A stretch of 14,525 bases of DNA from NCBI GenBank assembly GCA_038745625.1, contig JBCDLG010000082.1, forward strand, positions 1-14,525. Direction: 5' to 3'. A program made the translations under genes and the position numbers. This document shows positions 1 to 6,339 of this stretch, in pieces (positions within the stretch are counted from its first letter, which is position 1; the number at the start of each line of letters is the position of its first letter). This DNA comes from Parvularcula sp038745625. Lineage in GTDB: Bacteria; Pseudomonadota; Alphaproteobacteria; Caulobacterales; Parvularculaceae. The notes under the pieces are model-generated. The model had not been told where the DNA came from and ran no database searches. It was given only the letters and a program-made list of their open reading frames with translations.

Positions 1-1
1 C

Positions 2-313
2 ACGGGCAACCCGTTCTTCACCACAGATACCGGTGCTGCGCTACGTGCTGCCGAAATGGGCTGTGAGGCGCTCTTTAAAGGTACTCAGGTCGACGGCATT
101 TATTCCGCTGACCCCAAAAAAGATCCGAATGCTGAGCGTTACGAGCGGATCACCTACCGCGATATTCTGACCAAGGATCTTGAGGTGATGGACCAGGCTG
201 CGGTGAGCCTCACCCGCGAGAACGGTATCCCCATCGTTGTTTTCAGTCTCAAAGACGGCATCGTCGGTGCCCTGACAGGCCAGGGCAAGTACACCGTGGT
301 CGAGTCAGGCTAA
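2..313 (+). CDS. pyrH: UMP kinase, C-terminal part (5' end outside window)
   Basis: This is the C-terminal 103 codons of uridylate kinase, which phosphorylates UMP to UDP with ATP in the cytoplasm during pyrimidine nucleotide synthesis. The open frame already runs at base 2, well before the first ATG at 56, so the gene is cut by the window edge. Visible family features are the TGNPFFTTDTGAA stretch at the start, KGTQVDGIYSADPKKDP (the nucleotide-binding region typical of bacterial PyrH), and the ending VMDQAAVSLTRENGIPIVVF. Full proteins have about 240 residues, so roughly the last 40% is present. It stops at TAA 311-313, only 7 bases from the stop of the leftward phosphatase-like gene. In most bacteria frr follows directly; here two other genes intervene. 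Confidence 0.96.
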   Translation, partial: TGNPFFTTDTGAALRAAEMGCEALFKGTQVDGIYSADPKKDPNAERYERITYRDILTKDLEVMDQAAVSLTRENGIPIVVFSLKDGIVGALTGQGKYTVVESG

Positions 314-320
314 ATGAGTG

Positions 321-806
321 TCACCCGGCCTTTACAGCGTCTAGCCCGATAGCACCAATAACAGTCTGCAGATATTCGAGCCAGTTTCTGACGTTGTTTT
401 CCGCAAGATCTCCTTGTTCCGCGCAATCGGCGCCTTTTGCTGCAAAGGCGCCCGACAGCAGATGGATGACCTGGGCTATCGAACGACCCCTATACAGCAT
501 GAGATAAGCAGCCACAGTCCGAACCGAGCGTGACCTTCCTTGCTTGCATTGCACACGGACGAGATCGTTGGCAGTAATTTGCTCATGGATCACGCGACAG
601 AGATGAGCAAGCTTCTTCCAGTCCTTATCTCCTGGCATCATGTTATCGCTCTTAAACTGATGGCGGACATCAATAAGGGGAGTCTCTCCTGTGGCTTCTG
701 TTAGCTCAGCTGCAGCGACTGCTGCTCCCCCGGGCCGAATCATCAAAGTACGGTGTATTGGCGGATCACCAGCATTGGCCGCATTAAACTGTACACGTGC
801 ACACAT
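321..806 (-). CDS. dual-specificity/tyrosine phosphatase-like protein
   Basis: A 161-residue cytoplasmic protein with no signal peptide. The sequence VQCKQGRSRS (Cys87 to Ser94) is a C-x5-R phosphatase P-loop with Cys87 as candidate nucleophile and Arg93 as phosphate-binding Arg. The next residues, VAAYLMLYRGRSIAQVIHLL, resemble the helix after the P-loop in dual-specificity phosphatases. Asp54, Asp60 and Asp62 lie where a general acid could sit. The usual His before the Cys is Gln (Gln86), so activity may differ. PLIDVRH near residue 43 faintly recalls rhodanese, but the Cys context favours the phosphatase fold. The ATG is supported by a GGAGAGG-type ribosome site about 5 bases upstream. A hand count of 361-780 gives about 53% GC, against about 67% for 1741-1920 in frr, suggesting separate origin. 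Substrate unknown. It converges on pyrH and is divergent from the nuclease gene. Confidence 0.72.
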   Translation of the reverse strand: MCARVQFNAANAGDPPIHRTLMIRPGGAAVAAAELTEATGETPLIDVRHQFKSDNMMPGDKDWKKLAHLCRVIHEQITANDLVRVQCKQGRSRSVRTVAAYLMLYRGRSIAQVIHLLSGAFAAKGADCAEQGDLAENNVRNWLEYLQTVIGAIGLDAVKAG

Positions 807-934
807 AAAGACCTCTCCACTTGCGATTGAGCGTGTGTTGGGCCACCTGGGTTGTCAAATATCTCGAGCAGTGCAGGTTATTTCACTGGATCAAAACAAG
901 AACACTTGCTAAATTAACAAAGAGCTGAGGAGCC
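807..934. promoter_or_regulatory. divergent intergenic region between phosphatase-like and nuclease genes
   Basis: This 128-base AT-richer gap is the only non-coding space from which both flanking genes could be started, so promoters are expected in it. On the minus strand a perfect TTGACA (plus 853-858) points at the phosphatase gene, but I find no good -10 at 16-18 bases. An imperfect dyad CAGTG-N10-CACTG spans 869-888 and could be an operator. Neither signal is strong; the regulatory role is inferred mainly from the divergent layout. frr and the downstream genes may also depend on a promoter here or just upstream of frr, because the leftward gene separates them from pyrH. Confidence 0.35.
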
Positions 935-1648
935 TTGTCCGTGCGCGGAGACCGCCAGCCCTTTTCGCCAACGGAGCTCGCCCAACTGAAGCGGTGCGAG
1001 ACCCAACTTCTCTTTGATCAAAGGTATGGAGCCCAGCGTTCCAAGCATTGGCAGAAGCGCTCCGCCGAGGGCCGCGTGGTGCATGCCCGGATGCATTGCG
1101 ACGTGACGACACCATCACAAGGAAACAAACGCATGCTGATTGTGGCTATCATCATCGCGCTTGTGGCGCTGATGCTCATCATTCTCGCCCTGCGCGGCGA
1201 CCAGCGATCCACTGATGCGCTTTTGCCGCTCGAGCTTCAGGGGGCGGAGCTTTGGGCCAGTGAGAAGACCCTCATTAGGCAAAAGCCAGTGCATATCCGC
1301 GGGCGTCCTGACGAGGTCTGGCTGAAAGATGGTCGACGGACGATCATCGAGACCAAATCACGCGACGGTCGGGTCTTCGCGGGGGACCGGATGCAGCTCG
1401 CAGCTTACGCCTATCTCTTGCGCGGGGATGGCGGCCCGCCCGTCGCGCCCTTCGCCTATGTGCGCTTTACCGGCGGTGAGATCAGCTTTTCCAAAGTGCG
1501 GCTTAAGCCCGACGAGGACGTCATCGCGGCGCATCGCAGGCTCTCTGCGCTGAAAGCGCGGAAGGCCGAGCCGGGCTTCGCCCGCCATGCCGCGCTCTGC
1601 AACGGATGCGGCCATCGTGAGCGATGCGCGTCACCAAGAGCGGCTTAG
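935..1648 (+). CDS. solo Cas4/RecB-like PD-(D/E)XK nuclease with internal membrane helix
   Basis: Predicted 237-residue protein (numbering from TTG 935). Motifs in order: Cys21 in the N-terminal helix LKRCETQLLF; a G-x3-H motif (Gly46, His50); a hydrophobic helix at about 67-86 (MLIVAIIIALVALMLIILAL); Asp126 in RGRPDEV; Glu139-x-Lys141 in IIETKS; Gln154-x3-Tyr158 (QLAAY); and Cys222, Cys225 and Cys231 near the end. One N-terminal plus three C-terminal cysteines is the iron-sulphur arrangement of Cas4, AddB and Dna2 nucleases, and D/ExK/QxxxY is the RecB-type active site. Such enzymes cut or resect DNA ends. The membrane helix between H50 and D126 suggests anchoring at the inner membrane. There are no cas1, cas2 or repeats nearby. 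GTG 941 is an alternative start, and ATG 1133 with AAGGA at 1119-1123 is a possible internal start giving a helix-anchored form without Cys21 and His50. Biological role unknown. Confidence 0.78.
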   Translation: MSVRGDRQPFSPTELAQLKRCETQLLFDQRYGAQRSKHWQKRSAEGRVVHARMHCDVTTPSQGNKRMLIVAIIIALVALMLIILALRGDQRSTDALLPLELQGAELWASEKTLIRQKPVHIRGRPDEVWLKDGRRTIIETKSRDGRVFAGDRMQLAAYAYLLRGDGGPPVAPFAYVRFTGGEISFSKVRLKPDEDVIAAHRRLSALKARKAEPGFARHAALCNGCGHRERCASPRAA

Positions 1649-1708
1649 CCTTTCTTCTTGGCCCCGAGCGGTTATAAGCCCGGCCTCGTATGATTTTTGA
1701 GGACAGCC

Positions 1709-2260
1709 ATGAGCGACGGACCTGATTTTGCCAAACTTGAGAGCCGCATGGACGGCGCGCTCGACAGCCTGAAAAACGAATTTGGCGGCCTGCGCTCCGG
1801 CCGGGCGTCGGTGCAGCTGCTCGAGCCCGTGGTGGTCAGCGCTTACGGCTCGGACATGCCGCTCAATCAGGTGGGCACGGTATCGGTCGGCGATGCACGC
1901 ACCCTCGCGGTCAATGTCTGGGACAAAGGCCTTGTGGGCGCGGTGGAAAAGGGGATCCGCGATTCAGGTCTCGGCCTCAATCCTGTCACTGACGGCCAAA
2001 TGGTGCGGGTGCCGCTGCCTCCGATGACCGAGGAGCGCCGCAAAGAGCTTGCCAAAATGTGCGGCAAATATGCCGAGCAGACGAAGGTGGCGATTCGCAA
2101 TGTTCGCCGCGACGGTATGGAAGAGATCAAACATGCCGAGGGCATGCCGGAAGACGACCAGAAAAAACTCTCCGAACGGGTGCAGAAACTCACCGATGAG
2201 AAGGTGAAAAAGGTCGAAGAGATGCAGTCCGCCAAGGAAGAGGAAATCATGCAGGTCTAA
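1709..2260 (+). CDS. frr: ribosome recycling factor
   Basis: A 183-residue RRF, close to the usual 185. With EF-G it splits the post-termination ribosome so that subunits and mRNA are released. Conserved landmarks are the N-terminal helix ending in LRSGRAS (about residues 28-35), the hinge-to-head region with PLNQVGTVSV and VRVPLPPMTEERRKEL, and the C-terminal helices containing NVRRDG at 131-136, in which one Arg corresponds to the functional Arg132 of E. coli RRF. The chosen ATG at 1709 follows GAGGA at 1699-1703; an in-frame TTG at 1697 lies inside that ribosome site and is unlikely. The gene sits 60 bases after the nuclease-like gene and 26 bases before uppS. It is normally next to pyrH, but here is separated by about 1.4 kb, so it probably depends on a promoter downstream of pyrH that I could not identify securely. 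Confidence 0.98.
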   Translation: MSDGPDFAKLESRMDGALDSLKNEFGGLRSGRASVQLLEPVVVSAYGSDMPLNQVGTVSVGDARTLAVNVWDKGLVGAVEKGIRDSGLGLNPVTDGQMVRVPLPPMTEERRKELAKMCGKYAEQTKVAIRNVRRDGMEEIKHAEGMPEDDQKKLSERVQKLTDEKVKKVEEMQSAKEEEIMQV

Positions 2261-2286
2261 GCACCGACCGGTGCTAAGGAGTCCGA

Positions 2287-3066
2287 ATGATGTTCGCGCG
2301 CAAACTCGATAGCGACACCCGGCCGCCCGACACAGGCGGACGCTTAAGGCGTGTTGATCATGTTGCGATCATCATGGACGGCAATGGCCGCTGGGCCGAA
2401 GCCAAAGGCGTCTCACGCCTCGACGGCCACCGCGCTGGCGTCGAGGCTGCCCGCCGGGCGGTGGAGGCGGCGCGGGACGAGGGCATTCGCACCGTCACGC
2501 TTTATAGCTTTTCGACCGAGAACTGGTCCCGTCCCGACTGGGAGGTGCGCCATCTGATGGGGCTCCTGCGGCACTTCTTCCGAGATGATCTTGGCCGCTT
2601 GGCGAAAGAGGGCGTCCGTGTCCGGATTTTGGGCGATCATGAGAACCTGCCTCCCGATATCCGTTCGCTGGTCGATGAGGCCGAGGCGAGCACCCAAGAC
2701 AACGATCAGTTCACCCTGCAAATCGCCTTCAATTATGGTGGTCGCGATGAGATCGTGCGCGCAGCGGCGAAGATCGTCGCCAAGGCGGCATGCGGCGCGT
2801 TGCAGCCTGAGGATGTGACCGAAGAAGCGCTCTCGGCGCATCTCGATACATCCGGCGTGCCCGACCCCGACTTGATCGTGCGGACATCCGGCGAAGTGCG
2901 GATCTCAAACTTCCTTCTTTGGCAGGCGGCCTATGCTGAGTTCGTTTTCCTCGATGTTCTGTGGCCTGACTTTGGTGCCGCGCACCTCCGGGCGGCGATC
3001 GAGGAGTATCAGAGCCGCGAGCGCCGTTATGGTGGCCGTAAGGGCGAACGCGCTTCGGCTCCGTGA
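2287..3066 (+). CDS. uppS: undecaprenyl diphosphate synthase (cis-prenyltransferase)
   Basis: 259 residues. It adds isopentenyl units to farnesyl diphosphate in cis to make the C55 carrier lipid for peptidoglycan and O-antigen. Family motifs: HVAIIMDGNGRWA with catalytic Asp31; GHRAG; YSFSTENWSRP; and RTSGEVRISNFLLWQ with Arg199 and Arg205, plus Glu218 downstream. These are offset by a constant five residues from E. coli Asp26, Arg194, Arg200 and Glu213, so the active site looks intact. The ATG is preceded by AGGAG at about 2276-2280. The stop TGA overlaps the GTG start of cdsA (GTGA), implying translational coupling. Dxr, two genes on, belongs to the pathway that supplies its substrate. The C-terminal tail RERRYGGRKGERASAP is basic, as is common in the family. 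Confidence 0.98.
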   Translation: MMFARKLDSDTRPPDTGGRLRRVDHVAIIMDGNGRWAEAKGVSRLDGHRAGVEAARRAVEAARDEGIRTVTLYSFSTENWSRPDWEVRHLMGLLRHFFRDDLGRLAKEGVRVRILGDHENLPPDIRSLVDEAEASTQDNDQFTLQIAFNYGGRDEIVRAAAKIVAKAACGALQPEDVTEEALSAHLDTSGVPDPDLIVRTSGEVRISNFLLWQAAYAEFVFLDVLWPDFGAAHLRAAIEEYQSRERRYGGRKGERASAP

Positions 3067-3887
3067 CGGCTGAGCAGTCTTTCGTGGCCGATAGCGCCAA
3101 ACCAGCGCTTCTTCAGCGGGTCCTCACGGCAGCCGTCCTCATTCCTCTGGCGTTGGGTTTGGTGATCATTGGTGGACGCGTTTATGCTGGCGTGATTGCC
3201 GCGATGACGATCTTCCTTCTTTTTGAGTGGACACGGATGGTTGATGGCGCGGAGTTCTCCCGCGGCTTCTACGTGCTCTCCGCCACCGCGGCGGTTGCGA
3301 GCTATCTCGCGGCAGGCGGCGAGCCCCTCTGGGCACTGAGCGCGACGCTGATCGGCGGGTTCGTGGCCACGGCCCTTGAGTGGCCAAAGCCCAATCCCCA
3401 GTCCTGGCCAGGCGTTGGTGCTGCTTACCTCATCGTGCCTGCGGTGGCGGCCCTTTGGTTGCGCCGGGACGCGCCGGAGGGGGCCTTCTTCACCCTTCTC
3501 CTTTTCATCTGCACCTGGGCGGCTGACAGCGCTGCTTACTTCGTCGGAAAGGCCGTGGGCGGACCACGGCTCGCGCCAACCATTTCGCCCAACAAGACAT
3601 GGGCAGGCACCATTGGCGGGGTTGCCGGGGCAACCGCGGCCGCGGCGGCACTTGCTCTTCTCATCAAGCCTGAGTGGACAGCCCTTTCCGCCGGGCTGGG
3701 TGTACTTCTCGGTGTCGCCGTCGTCTGCGGGGACATCACCGAAAGCTACTTTAAACGCCGCTACGGCATGAAGGACACCGGCGGTGCCTTCCCAGGGCAT
3801 GGCGGGGTTCTTGATCGCTTGGATGGCTTTTTGTTCGCCGTCTTAGCGCTGGCGGCCGCTGTGATTTTGATGCAAGGCGCCCTTTAA
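3063..3887 (+). CDS. cdsA: phosphatidate cytidylyltransferase (CDP-diglyceride synthase)
   Basis: 274-residue polytopic inner-membrane enzyme that makes CDP-diacylglycerol from phosphatidic acid and CTP, the branch point of phospholipid synthesis. Several hydrophobic segments are visible, for example AAVLIPLALGLVIIGG near residue 25 and LALLIKP near 200. Family signatures are SPNKTW at 175-180 and the C-terminal CDS signature, with Ser228, KRRYG, Lys237-Asp238, FPGHGG and Asp251-Arg-Leu-Asp254. Start is GTG 3063, overlapping the uppS stop by four bases. The next gene, dxr, starts 25 bases after the TAA. uppS-cdsA-dxr-rseP is a widespread proteobacterial gene order. Confidence 0.97.
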   Translation: MTAEQSFVADSAKPALLQRVLTAAVLIPLALGLVIIGGRVYAGVIAAMTIFLLFEWTRMVDGAEFSRGFYVLSATAAVASYLAAGGEPLWALSATLIGGFVATALEWPKPNPQSWPGVGAAYLIVPAVAALWLRRDAPEGAFFTLLLFICTWAADSAAYFVGKAVGGPRLAPTISPNKTWAGTIGGVAGATAAAAALALLIKPEWTALSAGLGVLLGVAVVCGDITESYFKRRYGMKDTGGAFPGHGGVLDRLDGFLFAVLALAAAVILMQGAL

Positions 3888-3912
3888 CGTTACGACAGGA
3901 GCTCTCGTTTCT

Positions 3913-5097
3913 ATGCTCAAGCGGCGCGCGACCATTCTTGGTGCCACGGGATCAGTGGGTCAGACCACGCTCAATCTTATCCACGCAGCAAACAAAGCGC
4001 GCGATGCAGAGATCGAAGTCGTCGCTGTCACCGCCAACAGCAAGGTGACGGAGCTTGCGGCGGCCGCCGTCGAAGCGAAGGCTGAATTCGCTGCCATCGC
4101 GAACCCGCATGCGGGCGAGGACCTTGCCGCAGCCTTGGTCGGCACAGGCATCCGTTCCGCGGCCGGACCGCAAGCGATCGTCGAAGCGGCCCAAATGGAT
4201 GCCGATTGGGTGATGGCTGCGATTATGGGCGCGGCCGGGATCGAGCCGCTCCTCGCAGCTGCAGAGCGCGGGGCAAACATCGCCTTTGCCAACAAGGAGT
4301 GCCTCGTCTGCGCGGGTGACGCCGTCCTTGGCGCAATGGAACGGGGCGGCGGTCGTCTGCTGCCCGTCGACAGCGAGCACAATGCGATCTTCCAGGTTTT
4401 TGACGCCGAGCGTCCCCACCGTGTGCGCAAGCTGATTCTCACCGCGTCGGGCGGTCCGTTCCGGGATCGGGATCCGGCGACGCTCAAAACCGTGACGCCC
4501 GAAGAGGCTGTGAAGCACCCCAATTGGTCGATGGGTGCGAAGATCTCTGTCGACAGTGCGACGATGATGAATAAGGGCCTTGAGCGGATTGAGGCGGCCT
4601 ATCTGTTCCCGGTTCCCAAAGAGAAGATCGAGATCGTGGTGCATCCCCAATCGGTGATCCACAGCCTGGTCGACTATGTCGATGGCTCGGTGCTCGCGCA
4701 GCTCGGCACGCCGGACATGACGATCCCCGTCGCCTCTGCACTGGCGTGGCCGGACCGGATCGCGACCCCGGCGGAGCAGCTAGACCTGATCAAGGTCGGC
4801 CAGATGGATTTCTTCCCAGCCGATGAGGAACGCTTCCCGTGTCTTCGCCTTGCGCGTGAGAGCCTCGATGAAGGGGGCCTTGCCACGTGTGTGCTGAACG
4901 CCGCCAATGAGGTGGCCGTGGCCGCCTTTCTGAAGGGTCACCTCGCATTCCTGGACATTGCGGCCGTCACCGAACATTGTCTCGAAACGGTGAGATCGAA
5001 TCACGACAGCACGGCCCTCGACAACATCTTGGCGATGGACAAGCTGGCCCGTGAAGCGGCCTGGGCCCGAGTGGAAGCACTCGCAGACAGGGGTTGA
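3913..5097 (+). CDS. dxr: 1-deoxy-D-xylulose 5-phosphate reductoisomerase
   Basis: 394 residues (family about 400). Catalyses the NADPH-dependent, metal-dependent conversion of DXP to 2-C-methylerythritol 4-phosphate, the committed step of the non-mevalonate isoprenoid pathway and the target of fosmidomycin. Visible: the dinucleotide loop GATGSVGQ at 10-17; ANKECLVCAG (the family usually has ANKES, here Cys); metal ligands in PVDSEHNAIFQ (Asp153 and Glu155); TASGGPF; HPNWSMGAKISVDSATMMNKGLE ending at Glu224, the third ligand by family comparison; and the C-terminal NAANEVAVAAFL. AGGAG at 3897-3901 precedes ATG 3913. The stop region TTGAGGG also forms the ribosome site for rseP, six bases on. 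Confidence 0.98.
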   Translation: MLKRRATILGATGSVGQTTLNLIHAANKARDAEIEVVAVTANSKVTELAAAAVEAKAEFAAIANPHAGEDLAAALVGTGIRSAAGPQAIVEAAQMDADWVMAAIMGAAGIEPLLAAAERGANIAFANKECLVCAGDAVLGAMERGGGRLLPVDSEHNAIFQVFDAERPHRVRKLILTASGGPFRDRDPATLKTVTPEEAVKHPNWSMGAKISVDSATMMNKGLERIEAAYLFPVPKEKIEIVVHPQSVIHSLVDYVDGSVLAQLGTPDMTIPVASALAWPDRIATPAEQLDLIKVGQMDFFPADEERFPCLRLARESLDEGGLATCVLNAANEVAVAAFLKGHLAFLDIAAVTEHCLETVRSNHDSTALDNILAMDKLAREAAWARVEALADRG

Positions 5098-5103
5098 GGG
5101 TAG

Positions 5104-6327
5104 ATGCTGGACACATTGCTCGGCAGTGCATCCGCTGTGGCCGTGAGCCTAGCGGCTTTCTTGGTGATGCTCCCGGTGATCGTGTTCATTCACGAGCTGG
5201 GGCATTTCCAGACCGGGCGTTTGTTCGGCATCAAGATTGACGCTTTTTCGATTGGCTTTGGTCCGAAGCTTGCTGCCTGGGTCGATCGCCATGGCACGGT
5301 GTGGAAAGTCTCGGCGATCCCGCTTGGCGGCTATGTGAAGTTCTTTGGCGATGCCAATGCGGCCAGTGCGGGCACCAATGGGGGCCAGACGGGTACGACG
5401 CAGTTCGGTTCTCAGCGCGAGGCGCTTGAAGCGTCGCTCACGGACGAGGAAAAGGCTGTCTGCTTCCATTTTCGTCCGACCTGGCAGCGTGCCGCCGTCG
5501 TCGCGGCAGGGCCGATCGCCAATTTCGTTCTCGCTATCGTCATTCTCGCAGGTCTTCTGATGGCGCTCGGCCGGTTCACTGTCGAACCTGTCGTCGGACA
5601 GGTGATGGAGGATAGCGCGGCCGCCGAAGCGGGCTTCATGCCCGGCGACCGTATCCTTGAGCTCAATGGTGGCGCGGTGCGATCATTCGATGCCATGGCG
5701 ACCAGGGTGAAACTCTCGAGCGGAGAGGAGCTGACCTTTACCGTCGAGCGTGGCGGCGCGGTCGTCACCTTGCTCGCGACACCCCGCCGGGTCGAGCAGA
5801 CCGATGGCTTTGGCAACAAGGTGGAAGCTGGCCAGCTCGGCGTCTCCGCGGACCCCAACTTCGTCAGCAGACAGCGGTTTGGCCCTGTCGATGCTGCCCT
5901 TGAAGGCACCCGCGAGGTGGGCCGCATCATCAGTGTGACGGGTCGGTACTTCACGCGGCTTCTGACCTTCCGCGAAGACCCCCGCCAGATCGGCGGCCCG
6001 GTGCGGATCGCCCAGTTCGCTGGCCAGGCGGCAAGCTCAGGCTTCGTGCCGGCTGAAAACGTGACCCTTGGTGATCGGTTGATGACCAGCGCGGCCAACT
6101 TTTTGCAGGTTGCGGCGTTGATCTCGATATCCGTCGGATTTTTAAACCTCTTGCCCGTTCCCGTTCTGGATGGGGGGCATCTCATGTTCTACGGATATGA
6201 AGCGGTGGCGGGAAAACCGATGAACGAAGCGGTGCAGAACGGGTTGTTCAGGATCGGTCTCGCTATGGTCGGGACCCTGATCATCTTCGTCCTTATTAAT
6301 GACGTTGTTCGTCTCTTCCAGTCTTAG
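5104..6327 (+). CDS. rseP: site-2 intramembrane zinc metalloprotease RseP/MmpA-type
   Basis: 407 residues. Zinc-binding HELGH at 30-34 lies in the first membrane helix, and NLLPVPVLDGG with Asp356 in a C-terminal helix supplies the third ligand, so the active site is complete. Another conserved membrane stretch is RAAVVAAGPIANFVLAIVIL. Between them I see one PDZ domain (about 155-235, with AEAGFMPGDRILELNGG), unlike the two of the 450-residue E. coli protein; single-PDZ forms of this length are typical of alphaproteobacteria such as Caulobacter MmpA. Such proteases cut membrane-bound anti-sigma factors, cell-fate proteins or leftover signal peptides within the membrane; the substrate here is unknown. 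GAGGG at 5096-5100, overlapping the dxr stop, supports ATG 5104. bamA follows after 12 bases. Confidence 0.96.
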   Translation: MLDTLLGSASAVAVSLAAFLVMLPVIVFIHELGHFQTGRLFGIKIDAFSIGFGPKLAAWVDRHGTVWKVSAIPLGGYVKFFGDANAASAGTNGGQTGTTQFGSQREALEASLTDEEKAVCFHFRPTWQRAAVVAAGPIANFVLAIVILAGLLMALGRFTVEPVVGQVMEDSAAAEAGFMPGDRILELNGGAVRSFDAMATRVKLSSGEELTFTVERGGAVVTLLATPRRVEQTDGFGNKVEAGQLGVSADPNFVSRQRFGPVDAALEGTREVGRIISVTGRYFTRLLTFREDPRQIGGPVRIAQFAGQAASSGFVPAENVTLGDRLMTSAANFLQVAALISISVGFLNLLPVPVLDGGHLMFYGYEAVAGKPMNEAVQNGLFRIGLAMVGTLIIFVLINDVVRLFQS

Positions 6328-6339
6328 GATCTGCTGCCC

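Noticed and set aside
321..806. Rhodanese reading based on PLIDVRH
   Set aside because: The Cys-containing loop VQCKQGRSRS and following helix match dual-specificity phosphatases better than a rhodanese active-site loop.
691..912. Rightward 73-codon open frame
   Set aside because: It lies mostly antisense to the phosphatase-like gene, whose strand has a good ribosome site and a recognisable motif; no family resemblance in the rightward translation.
935..1648. CRISPR-associated Cas4 as part of a CRISPR-Cas locus
   Set aside because: No repeats, cas1, cas2 or other cas genes appear in the window; only a solo Cas4-like nuclease can be supported.
1689..1694. TATGAT as -10 of an frr promoter
   Set aside because: No acceptable -35 at 16-18 bases upstream; TTGGCC at 1658-1663 is 25 bases away. 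A promoter near here is likely but not shown.
1697..1708. TTG start for frr four codons upstream
   Set aside because: It falls within the GAGGA ribosome site that serves ATG 1709, and the ATG gives the normal RRF length.
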